From an uncultured Ureaplasma sp. (lineage in GTDB: Bacteria > Bacillota_I > Bacilli_A > Mycoplasmatales > Mycoplasmoidaceae), in the NCBI GenBank assembly GCA_910589685.1, contig CAJUTA010000033.1, positions 1 to 10,327 of the forward strand: a stretch of 10,327 nucleotides of DNA. The letters run 5' to 3'. How positions within the stretch are numbered: position 1 is the stretch's first letter; every line of letters starts with the position of its first letter. Shown piece after piece: positions 1 to 8,701 of the stretch. A program made the position numbers and the translations under genes. Below the pieces are notes generated by a model that saw only the letters and a list, made by a program, of their open reading frames with translations, was not told the DNA's origin and made no database searches.

Positions 1-234
1 ATTCTAAAAAAAGGTAGCAAAATATCTGAAAAAATATGACCAAAAATACCTAAACATATATATAGATATAGAAAAGAATATGATAGTTTATATAATAAAA
101 ATTATGAATTAATTAGTAATATAGAATTTAGTTCTTCTTCTGCAGCTGCAAGTTTCGTATCAGGTTCATCATCAAGTGGTAATTATAGATGGAAGGATAA
201 AGATAATAAATCACCAGAAGATATTAAAATTTAA
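1..234 (+). CDS. C-terminal part of a DUF4357-like protein, possibly a GIY-YIG nuclease (5' end outside window)
   Basis: The reading frame is open from base 1 to a TAA at 232-234 (77 residues visible), with one in-frame TGA at 37-39 read as Trp. The last ~40 residues contain FSSSSAAASFVSG, then NYRWKDKDNKSPEDI. This matches the pattern I know for the DUF4357 domain (F-S-x-S-A-A-A-x-x-V-x-G, about five residues, W-K-x-x-x-G/N-x-x). The upstream ILKKGSKIS is also typical of the linker seen before that domain in proteins with an N-terminal GIY-YIG endonuclease. The nuclease part itself is outside the window, so catalytic function is inferred only. DUF4357 proteins are often near restriction or other defence genes, and a type III system begins about 270 bases downstream beyond a tRNA. 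There is a 32-base gap to the tRNA and no clear terminator in it. Family assignment is from memory of the motif, not a search. Confidence 0.6.
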
Positions 235-251
235 AATAAATTTATTAATAA

Positions 252-257
252 TATAAT
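252..257 (+). promoter_or_regulatory. -10 box of tRNA-Arg(TCG)
   Basis: A perfect TATAAT lies 9 bases before the mature tRNA start at 267, which puts transcription start within a few bases of the tRNA 5' end. No convincing -35 box is visible in the AT-only sequence upstream. The second tRNA has the same box at nearly the same spacing. Confidence 0.6.
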
Positions 258-266
258 ATTTGTGTT

Positions 267-343
267 GCACCTATAGCTCAGTTGGATAGAGCATATGCCT
301 TCGGAGCATAGGGTCGGGGGTTCGAATCCCTCTAGGTGCGCCA
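267..343 (+). tRNA. tRNA-Arg (anticodon TCG)
   Basis: This is a full cloverleaf of 77 nt including an encoded CCA. The acceptor stem GCACCTA (267-273) pairs with TAGGTGC (333-339), followed by discriminator G340 and CCA 341-343. The D-stem is GCTC/GAGC. The anticodon stem TATGC/GCATA encloses loop CTTCGGA with anticodon TCG at 301-303. The T-loop has the standard GGTTCGAATCC core. The anticodon UCG reads CGA and probably other CGN arginine codons. It has its own -10 box and a following terminator-like hairpin, so it is probably transcribed alone. It is about 90% identical (69 of 77 positions by hand alignment) to the tRNA-Arg(TCT) at 5534-5610. Confidence 0.96.
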
Positions 344-360
344 TATTATAAATAATTCGT

Positions 361-399
361 AAAGATCATATTTTATATATGATCTTTTTATTTTTTTTT
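361..399 (+). terminator. Rho-independent terminator after tRNA-Arg(TCG)
   Basis: A perfect 10-bp stem pairs AAAGATCATA (361-370) with TATGATCTTT (378-387) around a 7-base loop. It is followed directly by a long T tract broken by one A (to 399). It starts 17 bases after the tRNA CCA end. The stem is AT-rich, as is usual in mollicutes, so strength cannot be judged by eye. Confidence 0.75.
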
Positions 400-535
400 A
401 ATTTTGCTTATTAATACAATAAGATATTATTAAAATATTAATATTTAATTATTATTTAAATATTTTAAAGATTATAGAAATGTCGTACAAAAAATAATTC
501 AATAAAAAATGAATTGATTGAAATTTTAAAAGAAA

Positions 536-577
536 TTGTCCTCACTTATTTGAAGATAATCAAATAAGTGAGGACAA
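536..577. repeat. Perfect 17-bp inverted repeat at the 5' end of mod
   Basis: Left arm 536-552 (core GTCCTCACTTATTTG) and right arm 561-577 (core CAAATAAGTGAGGAC) are exact reverse complements around the 8-base spacer AAGATAAT. The right arm encodes a plausible Mod segment, NQISEDK. The left arm covers the exact place where the Mod frame changes. There is no T tract, so it does not look like a terminator. The mRNA would form a strong hairpin here. The likely origin is template switching that copied the right arm onto the left (quasi-palindrome correction), which is an inference. Confidence 0.9.
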
Positions 578-617
578 ATTATTGAAAGAATTAAATTTTG
601 ATAATTCTTATAATATT

Positions 618-648
<31 letters not shown>

Positions 649-2396
649 GGACTAAGTTGATTTGGTAAAACTAATTCTCGTAGTATATCTAATAATTTAT
701 CTATAAACACTCTTGTACCTAATAAAGAATTATCAAACAATTTTGATAATTCTAAAAACATTATTATTGAAGGAGACAATTTAGAAGTATTAAAAATACT
801 TAAAAATTCATACTTCAATCAAATTGATGTAATCTATATTGATCCACCATATAATACCGGTAATAATTTTGTTTATAATGATTCATTTAAACAAAATATA
901 GATGAATATAAAATTAACCAAGGATTAGTAGATGAAAATGGTTTTAAAACAACTACTAATCAAAAAACAGATGGTAGATTTCACACAAATTGATTAAATA
1001 TGATTTATCCAAGATTAATAATTGCTAAGTAATTATTAAAAAAAGATGGAGTTATTTTTATTTCAATTGATGACAATGAACAAGCTAGATTGAAATTGCT
1101 ATGTGATGAAATATTTGGTGAGTCAAATTTTCTAGGTAATATTATTTGACATGCTAGAAGAGGTGGGGTAATGATGCAAAAAATATCACCACTGACCATG
1201 AGTATAGTCTTTGTTATTCCAAAAATAATAAACTTTGTAAATTAATTGGAAAACTAAAAAATGATAAAGACTTTAAATTTACTGATGAATTTGTATCAAC
1301 TAGAGGTAAATACAATCTACAACAATTTGATAGAGCATCATTAACATATACAAAATCTCTTGATTATGGAATTAAATGTCCAGATGGAACGATAATATAT
1401 CCAGGACACGTTAATAAAAATGAATGATCAATTAGAAGAAATAATAATCAACCTAGAAATGATTGAAGATGAATGATGAGTGAAGAAACATTTTTTAAAG
1501 CAAAAAATGCTAATTTTATTGTTTTTAATAAAAAGGATAATAAATGAAATGTTAGAGTAAAAACTTATCAATTTGTAGAATATAAAAATCCTGATAAAGA
1601 AATAAATAGATTATTAAAACTAAGAAGTATTCTAAATGATGATTTTGGTGCTAGTAGAGATGGGAATATTGATGTAGAAAATTTGGAATTAAAAAATCAT
1701 TTTTCATATCCAAAACCAATGAAGTTAATAAAAAATATCTTAAAATATTTTGATAATAAAAATGCACTTATCCTTGACTTCTTTGCTAGAAGTGGATCTA
1801 CCGGCCATGCAGTAATGGATTTAAATAAAGAAGATGATGGAAATAGAAAATTCATTCTAGTTCAATTAGATGAAAAGATTGAAAATAATGATGAATTTAA
1901 ATTAATTTCAGATATTACAAGAGAACGCATAAATCGTGCAATCAATAAATATGAGTATCAAAATCAAGGGTACAAATTTTTTAAATGTAAGTCATCAAAT
2001 ATTATTAATTGAAATTCACAAAATAATAATGAACAATTATCATTAGAATCCATTAATTTTGAAGAAATTCTAAAAGAAGATAGATCATATTTAGATTTGG
2101 TTTATGAAATTGGTTTAACTATGGGTATGAAACTAGATAGTCAAATAGAACAATTTGATTTTTATTTCTATAACAAAGAAAATAATATGATTTTTTTATT
2201 TAGTGATAAAAATAAAAATTACTTTTATCAAATAGATGAAATTTATAAAATAATTAAAAATTATTATGAATTAAATTCAGATAATTTACAAATTTATTTA
2301 TTAGATTGCAAATTTAAAAATGATGAAGATAAACTAAATTGTTTGACACAAATTGAAGATATATCTGATCAAATAAAAATTGTGGTGGTCTAATTC

Positions 2397-5345
2397 ATGA
2401 AACTAAAATTTATATCAAATTTAGATTATCAAAAAAATGCAATTGATTCTATTGTTAACATTTTTAAAGATATTACTAAAAAAGGAAAGAATAATTATAA
2501 TCAAATTAGTAATCAACTAAATTTATACAATATTCATAATTTAATTTGAAATACTAATCCAATAATTGATTCAGAATGATGAAAAAATATTGGGATAAAT
2601 AATATTAAAAATATTCAAGAAAAAAATAAATTAAACCAAATTCAATTTTTTCCTAATAACAATATTAAAACATTTGATATTGAAATGGAAACAGGAACTG
2701 GTAAAACATATATTTATTTGCGAACAATTTTAGAGCTACACACAAAATATGGTTTTAGCAAATTCATTATTTTGGTTCCTGGAAATGCAGTTAAAGAAGG
2801 AGTGCTTAAAACTCTTTCAATTACAAAAGATCATTTTAATGTTTTATATAATAATGTTCCTTATAATTGGTCAAATTATGATTCAAAAAATCTTAATATA
2901 CTTAATGATTTTGCTGAAAATAATAATCTTGAAATTATGATTATGAATATTCAACAAATCAATAAATATAATGAAGAAAATAGTAAACAATCAAATAATA
3001 TTTATAAGGAAACTGATCAGCTGAATGGCAGAAGACCAATTGAAATAATTCAAAATACAAATCCTATTATACTTATTGATGAACCACAAACTACTACCAG
3101 TGGTTTAAAAAGTATAAAATCAATTGAAAAATTAAATCCGCTTTTTATTATTCGATATTCTGCCACATTTAAAAAAAGAAATGATGAGATTTTGATGTAT
3201 CAATTAAATGCAATTGATGCATATAAGCAAAATTTAGTTAAGCATATTTCTGTTTATGGGATTGAATCAAATAGTAGTTTTAGCAAGCAAATTAAAATTC
3301 TAAATTTTGATAATGAAAGAATGGAAGCTGAAGTTGAAATTGTTTATTTGAAAAATAATAAAGGTTTTGAAACAAAAAAAGTAAAACTAAAAGAATCTAA
3401 TAATTTACAAATTATTTCTAATAATAATGAATATAAAGATTTTATTGTAGAAGAAATAAATTTTGAAGAACAATATATTCTATTCTCAAATGGCAAAAAG
3501 ATATTTTCTAATTATAATAATTTAGATTTAGAAAATGAATTTAAGAGATGCCAGATTAGACAAACTATTCAAATTCATTTAGACAAGCAAGTAAAATTAG
3601 AAAAACGTGGAATAAAAGTTCTTTCATTATTTTTTATTGATAAAGTAAGCAATTATCGAATTTATAAAAACGATAGAACAAAAGACTTAGGAATTTATGC
3701 AAAATATTTTGAAGAAGAATTAAGAAATATATTAGAGTCAAATTATCATAAATATAAATCAATTTTAAATTCACATAGTATCGATGATTACATTGAAAAA
3801 TGCCATGATGGATATTTCTCAATTGATAAAAATAATAATTATGTTGATTCATCTAAAACAGGTGATAGTCAAAATGATGAAAAAACATATAACAAGATTA
3901 TGAAAGATAAAGAAAGACTTTTATCACTTGATGAACCATTATCATTTATTTTTTCACACACAGCTTTAAAAGAAGGGTGAGATAATCCTAATGTTTTTCA
4001 AATTTGTACATTAAATGAAACAAATTCTGAAATGAAAAAACGCCAAGAAATAGGGCGCGGTTTAAGAATTTGTGTTGACCAAAGTGGGGAAAGAGTACAT
4101 GATGAAAATATTAATGAATTATCAATTATTCCTAATGAATCATATGAAAAATTTGTGAATGATTTGCAAAATGAAATGATTGATGATGGAATAGATCTAG
4201 CAACTATTAAATGAGATTCATTCATTAGCGAGACTATATCTAATGAGAAATCCCAACAAATATTTAATTTACTATCCAAATCACACTATTTAAATGATAA
4301 TAATCAAATAATTAAATTTGATGAAGAAGAAATTAAAATTTTATTAGCTAATAATATATCATCAATAACAAATAATGAAATAGATTATGTTGTTGAGAAA
4401 TTAACTAGCAATAATATTAAAAAAATTATTTCTAATGGAAATAAATTAATTGAAAACAAGATACATCTTGATGTAATTAATTCTGAAGAATTTAAAACTT
4501 TATGAACAAAAATTAATAGCAAAACAATGTATAAATTTAAATTTGATTCAGATAAATTTATTGATATAGTGTCTAATAAATTTAAAAAAGATGAAATATC
4601 TAATTTACAATTTATAATGACAAAAAATAAAATAAATATGGATGAAACAAAAGGTGTAACAATTCAATCAAGTGGAATCGATTCAATATTTAATATTAAT
4701 ATTTCTGAAAAAATAGACTTGATAGCAACTATTAAAGAAATTTCAAAAATAACAAATTTAAAATGTTCAACTATTGCTAAATTATTGCAAAATAATGAAA
4801 TTTTAGAATCAATCATTAAGAATAAAAGTGTTGCAATAAATAAATTAGTAAATATTATTAAAAATGAAAAAATTAAATTAATTGTAGAAGGTATCGAATA
4901 CAACAAAATTAATAAATATTATGAATTAAGTCAACTAGAAACAAACTATGATTTTAGTTATGACTATCAAATAGAAAAGAATCTTTATAAAGTAGAGAAT
5001 AAAAACAAATATCCTTATAAATATTTAAAATGTGATTCGAATATAGAAAAAGACTTTGCAATTGAAACTGATAAATCAGATGTTGTTAATAAATATATTA
5101 AATTACCAAATTGATTTAAGATTAAAACTCCACTTGGAAATTATAATCCAGATTGAGTTATTCTAATTAATGATACAATTCAAGTTGCTGAAACAAAAGG
5201 TTCTAATGATGAAAATGATTTACGTAATAGTGAGCAATTAAAAATTCAATGTGGTAAAAAACATTTTGAATCATTAAATTTAAAAAATTCTTATAGTAAA
5301 GTTAAGACATTTAAAGAATTAATTAAAAATATAATTAAAGATTAA
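2397..5345 (+). CDS. res: Type III restriction enzyme, Res subunit (helicase-nuclease)
   Basis: This is the ATP-dependent subunit that translocates on DNA and cuts it in the type III complex; it acts only when assembled with Mod. It is 982 residues, full length for the family and free of interruptions if TGA is Trp. Superfamily 2 helicase motifs in order are: Q-type DYQKNAI near residue 10; Walker A METGTGKT at 97-104; Walker B IDEPQ at 227-231 (type III Res proteins usually have DEPQ); motif III SATF at 255-258; motif V around LKEGWDNPN at 524-532; and motif VI QEIGRGLR at 550-557. The C-terminus carries the PD-(D/E)XK nuclease, P918-D919 with E932-T-K934. ATG 2397 is the first in-frame start, 3 bases after the mod stop. 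No strong Shine-Dalgarno precedes it, so coupling to mod translation is likely. Mod is broken while Res has no visible damage, so Res is presumably idle unless another Mod supports it. Confidence 0.96.
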
Positions 5346-5370
5346 TCATTAAATTAATTTAATTTAAAAT

Positions 5371-5396
5371 AAAAAGAGAGCTTTTTTCACTCTCTT
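5371..5396. terminator. Hairpin after res, probable terminator
   Basis: AAGAGAG (5374-5380) pairs with CTCTCTT (5390-5396) around a 9-base loop, 28 bases after the res stop. On the plus strand the sequence after the stem is not a T tract, but an alternative smaller hairpin, AAAAAG/CTTTTT (5371-5376 with 5381-5386), ends in Ts. On the minus strand the same stem is followed by TTTTTATTTT, a better terminator shape, but no minus-strand gene lies next to it. It probably ends the mod-res transcript. Confidence 0.5.
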
Positions 5397-5517
5397 GTTA
5401 CCACTTAATAATAAACATACTAGGCTAACCAAATTAACTAATATCACTTTTATACAAAATATTATATATCTTTAGTAATTTTATTTTTATTTATTAATAA
5501 GAAAATAAACTTAATTA

Positions 5518-5523
5518 TATAAT
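5518..5523 (+). promoter_or_regulatory. -10 box of tRNA-Arg(TCT)
   Basis: A perfect TATAAT sits 10 bases before the tRNA start at 5534. The bases around it (ATATAATATTT) are the same as those before the first tRNA-Arg, so the promoter region and tRNA look duplicated together. No clear -35 box is visible. Confidence 0.6.
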
Positions 5524-5533
5524 ATTTATGTTT

Positions 5534-5610
5534 GCACCTATAGCTCAGTAGGATAGAGCATACGCCTTCTAAGCGTACGGTCAGGGGTTCGAATCCCTTT
5601 AGGTGCGCCA
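5534..5610 (+). tRNA. tRNA-Arg (anticodon TCT)
   Basis: This is a complete 77-nt cloverleaf with encoded CCA. The acceptor GCACCTA pairs with TAGGTGC, and the D-stem is GCTC/GAGC. The anticodon stem TACGC/GCGTA encloses loop CTTCTAA with anticodon TCT at 5568-5570, and the T-arm is standard. It reads AGA and probably AGG, the main arginine codons in AT-rich mollicutes. Differences from tRNA-Arg(TCG) include compensated or tolerated changes in the anticodon stem (T/C with A/G), which indicates two functional diverged paralogues rather than a recent copy. Confidence 0.96.
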
Positions 5611-5622
5611 TCTTAATAATTT

Positions 5623-5660
5623 ATTCACCTATCTTTTGATGGGTGAATTTTTTATTTTTT
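5623..5660 (+). terminator. Rho-independent terminator after tRNA-Arg(TCT)
   Basis: ATTCACC (5623-5629) pairs with GGTGAAT (5642-5648), extended by a T-G pair, around a 10-base loop. It is followed immediately by a T-rich run TTTTTTATTTTTT. It begins 12 bases after the tRNA, as with the other tRNA-Arg. Confidence 0.8.
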
Positions 5661-5686
5661 CAATTAATTTACAATAATTATTAAAA

Positions 5687-5692
5687 TATAAT
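5687..5692 (+). promoter_or_regulatory. -10 box of the 320-residue hypothetical gene, implying a very short leader
   Basis: A perfect TATAAT ends 9 bases before the ATG at 5702, so transcription would start only a few bases before, or at, the start codon. No Shine-Dalgarno sequence is visible between them. A TTTACA at 5668-5673 is too close (13 bases) for a normal -35 box. Confidence 0.45.
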
Positions 5693-5701
5693 ATTTAAAT
5701 T

Positions 5702-6664
5702 ATGAGTCATTTTAATTTACAAATTAAATTCAATCAAATTATGATGGAATATAAAATTCCAACGAATGATCAATTTAATTTTGCAAATTTTTCTCAATAT
5801 CTACAGTCTAAAATTAATGAAAGCAAAAAAAGTGTTGAAAATGAATTAACATTTAATACATATAGTTCATTAATTGATAAATTAATTAACCAAATTTTTG
5901 TTTTAAAGCATATCGAAAGTAACTATACATTATTTACAAACAAGATTGATCCAATAATTGCTAAAAAATTGAAACAAGATGGATATCAAATTCCTAATGA
6001 AGAATTAAAAAATAATATTAGCAAAACTGATAAAGATATTATCTTGAATATTTATAAAGTTGGTAAAACAAATAATAAAAGAATTATTCGTTTGAATTTT
6101 TCTTTACTTGATAAAAAATTTTCAAAAACAAATATTGAATTTTATAATTCTAATATTGCATCTTTAATCAATTCAATTGATAAATATAAATTTAATAATA
6201 GTTGGTTAGATATTAAAAAACAAACAAATTATCGTGATAAATTGTTTGCGACTCTTACAATTGATTTAGATGAAGATAATATTTGTGAAATTGGTAGTCT
6301 ATGATTACTAAGAACAACATGAGCTTGTAAATATAAGAAAGCATTTGAAATTATTAAGCAATATTGTTTAGAAAATAATATTAAGTATCATTTTCCATAT
6401 AAACTATCAATCAAATGAATTAATGATGTGTTAAAAAATTATAATTATTTAATTATTAATTATTTTTTAGAATTACAAGAAGTATTTTCAAATTTGAGAT
6501 TTAGTACAAATCAATCATCAGAAATTCATAAAAATTTATGCAATAAATTTAGTGATTTATATTTGAAAATTAGTGATTTGTTGTTAAATAAAATTAATTT
6601 ATTAGAACAATTAATTTTCTTAAATAAAGCTGATGTATTAATTGGTGATGAGGATCAAAATTAA
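5702..6664 (+). CDS. Hypothetical protein, 320 residues, family not recognised
   Basis: The frame is open from ATG 5702 to TAA 6662-6664 with TGA-encoded Trp at 6302, 6320 and 6416; under the standard code it would look like fragments. The product is Lys/Asn/Ile-rich, as expected from base composition. It has no signal peptide or clear membrane segment and no nucleotide-binding or nuclease motif I can identify, so it is probably cytoplasmic. Its C-terminal third (about residues 240-310) is rich in regularly spaced Leu/Ile and looks largely helical. The start was chosen because it is the first ATG after the TATAAT box and tRNA terminator. It is transcribed alone, away from the tRNA, and converges on the DUF2779 gene with overlapping stop codons. 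The length and consistent codon use argue that it is a real gene; function is unknown. Confidence 0.82.
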
Positions 6665-8700
6665 TTCAAATATTTGTCAATATTTTTAACAAATTCATAT
6701 ACTGCAATCATTGCTCGGACATCATTTTCACAATATTTTTTTGATTGTTCAACAATTTCTTCTCACTCTTTATCAGATATATATTGTTTGTCTTTATTAT
6801 TGAAAAAACGTTGCATGCTTTTGTTTTGACACATTAATCCATTTTGGATATCCAATTTTTTATAATCTATACATTTAGTCAATTCAAAAATGTCTTTTGC
6901 ATATTCTTCAATTAATGCAAGGACTTTTTTGATTGAATGAAATGCACCAAGTTTACGAATTAAGATGCAATATTTTTCTGATGATACTGAGAAAAAATCG
7001 GCTAAATCATAAATATTTTCTGTAATAGTATCTATTTTTTTAGAATATTCTGAATCATTTAAATATGATTTAATTTCATTTAATCTTCCTGTTTCAAATG
7101 TCTTATTATAAACAACATAACTATATTCATGTCCGCGATATAATGCATCTACCATTTCTTTTAAGAATGAAATATCATAATTTGCAGGATCAGCCATTAA
7201 GTTATTACATAACACATTATTGTAATCGTGATTACCATCATCAATAATAATTGAACATTGAGTTACAACTTGGGTAAATGGTGTAGTATTATCAATTAAA
7301 CGAAAAGCAGGATTGATTGTTTCAAAATCAAAATAAACTCGCTTTTCTTTCAATGTATTTAAAAGAATATTATACTTTTCCTTATTAATTGTTTTTTCAA
7401 ATTTTGCATTGAAATAATGTTGTAGCCAAAAATCTTGTTTTCCACTATCATTAGTTCGGATAAAATCACGCCACTCAATATTTGATTGTTCTAATTTTAA
7501 TTTATAAAATAAATCTAGATTTGATCCTTGTTGATTAACAACATTACCACTATAATTAAAGATTTCATAACCTTCTAATTTATAAAGATTACGCAATTCT
7601 AATCACAAATCTGATTTCTTATAATCACCATTATCATTGTATTGAGGAATAAAATGATGAGGTTGCTGAATTTTAGATTCTTCCATATTTTTTTTATGTT
7701 TTCATAAAACAATTATTGAATCTTGAAATTCATTTATTAATTTATTAATTTTAGTAAATTTTTCTATCTCTTTAATATCTCTATCATCAATATATTTATT
7801 AAAATTTAATGACAATATATCATCAATTTCTATTCCAATTTTTTCTTTTGGTTTTTGTGTTCAATATCTATTATGAGTAGCACCAATTTTTATTAGTTGT
7901 TTCATACATATATCATTATTGATTTGCTTAGGAATTGACGGCGCACTTTTTGTTAAATTTATTGTATTTGCCACTACAAAAGAAATCTTTTGTTGTTTTG
8001 TCAATCTTTCATAAGCAACTAAACAAAGATTGTAATTAATTTCAAATTTAAAATTATTAATATTAAGCGATGCTTCAATAACTTTTTTTTGAAATAACAA
8101 GTCAAGAATATGATGAAGTTTGGAAGAACTTGTACCTTTAGTTTCAATTAAATATAAACAATTTCCAACTTTAACAATTGCATCACATTTAGTTGCTATA
8201 GTACAATTATCATTTTCATAATATGTTTTTGAATCAATAAATGCTGGTTGAAACAAAATAATATTTTCTTTTTCAGATAATAATTTGTTTGTTTGTTTAG
8301 CATTTTCTTCCATAGATAATTTTTGATCATCAAAATCATAAACTTCAGGATTATCTAAATATAATTCTTTTTCTACTCATTTAATAATTGATTTTTTTGA
8401 AAATTCATCAATTAACCGCCCACTAATTAATTTTGGATCATTTTCTGATAATTTATTTAATTCATTATTTTCTTTATATTCACAATAAATACTATATTCA
8501 GTTGCTTCATAAGATTCTTCTTCATAATCTTCATCATCAAATAAATCTAATTGATAATTATCTTTATTTTTTTTAATTGTTAGTTCATATTGAGTATGAT
8601 AAGCAGCATCAATCTCGCTATTTGTAAAAAACCACATGTTAGGTTGTTTTACATAATAGTTAATATAGTCATATTTTGTAATATATTTTGATTGCTTCAT
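6661..8700 (-). CDS. DUF2779-type putative nuclease (PD-(D/E)XK plus DEDD-like regions)
   Basis: This 679-residue gene has several TGA-Trp codons. The N-terminal ISKxxFLxxLQCPKxxW-like segment of this family appears here as YITKYDYINYYVKQPNMWFF, without the usual Cys. An acidic stretch follows, containing QLDLF (residues 50-54), a consensus sliding-clamp-binding motif. Next is a PD-(D/E)XK-like signature, CDAIV (D173) with LIETKG (E186, K188). The C-terminal half is the DUF2779 region: VYFDFETINPAF (D458, E460), YVVYNKTFETGRL (N532, E536) and YCENDVRAM (Y656, D660), resembling DEDD/RNase H-fold exonuclease motifs. This suggests a nucleic-acid processing enzyme, but activity is inferred only. 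ATG 8700 is preferred over 8727 because it starts one base after the fmt stop and gives the family-like N-terminus. From memory, M. genitalium has an uncharacterised protein of similar length next to fmt (MG366); synteny was not verified. Confidence 0.82.
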
Positions 8701-8701
8701 A

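Noticed and set aside
404..430. Possible mod promoter TTGCTT ... TATTAT
   Set aside because: The spacing is only 15 bases and many similar boxes occur in this AT-only stretch, so no one promoter can be chosen.
536..577. Inverted repeat considered as an invertible-promoter or recombinase site, or as a terminator
   Set aside because: The 8-base spacer is too short for an invertible segment, no recombinase gene is in view, and no T tract follows.
1005..1199. Minus-strand open frame of 64 codons inside mod
   Set aside because: It lies antisense to recognisable Mod sequence on the plus strand and has no family similarity or start signals.
1683..2012. ORF of 109 codons taken as a separate small methyltransferase
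   Set aside because: It is part of the C-terminal Mod frame, which is open from 1170 to 2393 once TGA is read as Trp; ATG 1683 is not a real start.
2749..2940. Hydrophobic plus-strand frame of 63 codons resembling a small membrane protein
   Set aside because: It is out of frame within the helicase core of res; the Ile/Leu/Met richness is a by-product of AT-rich codons read one base off.
3634..3852. Minus-strand frame of 72 codons within res
   Set aside because: Antisense shadow of the intact res frame with no supporting signals.
5346..5517. Search for a third RM gene or remnant between res and the second tRNA
   Set aside because: Only short, stop-rich frames and the hairpin at 5371-5396 are present; nothing supports another gene.
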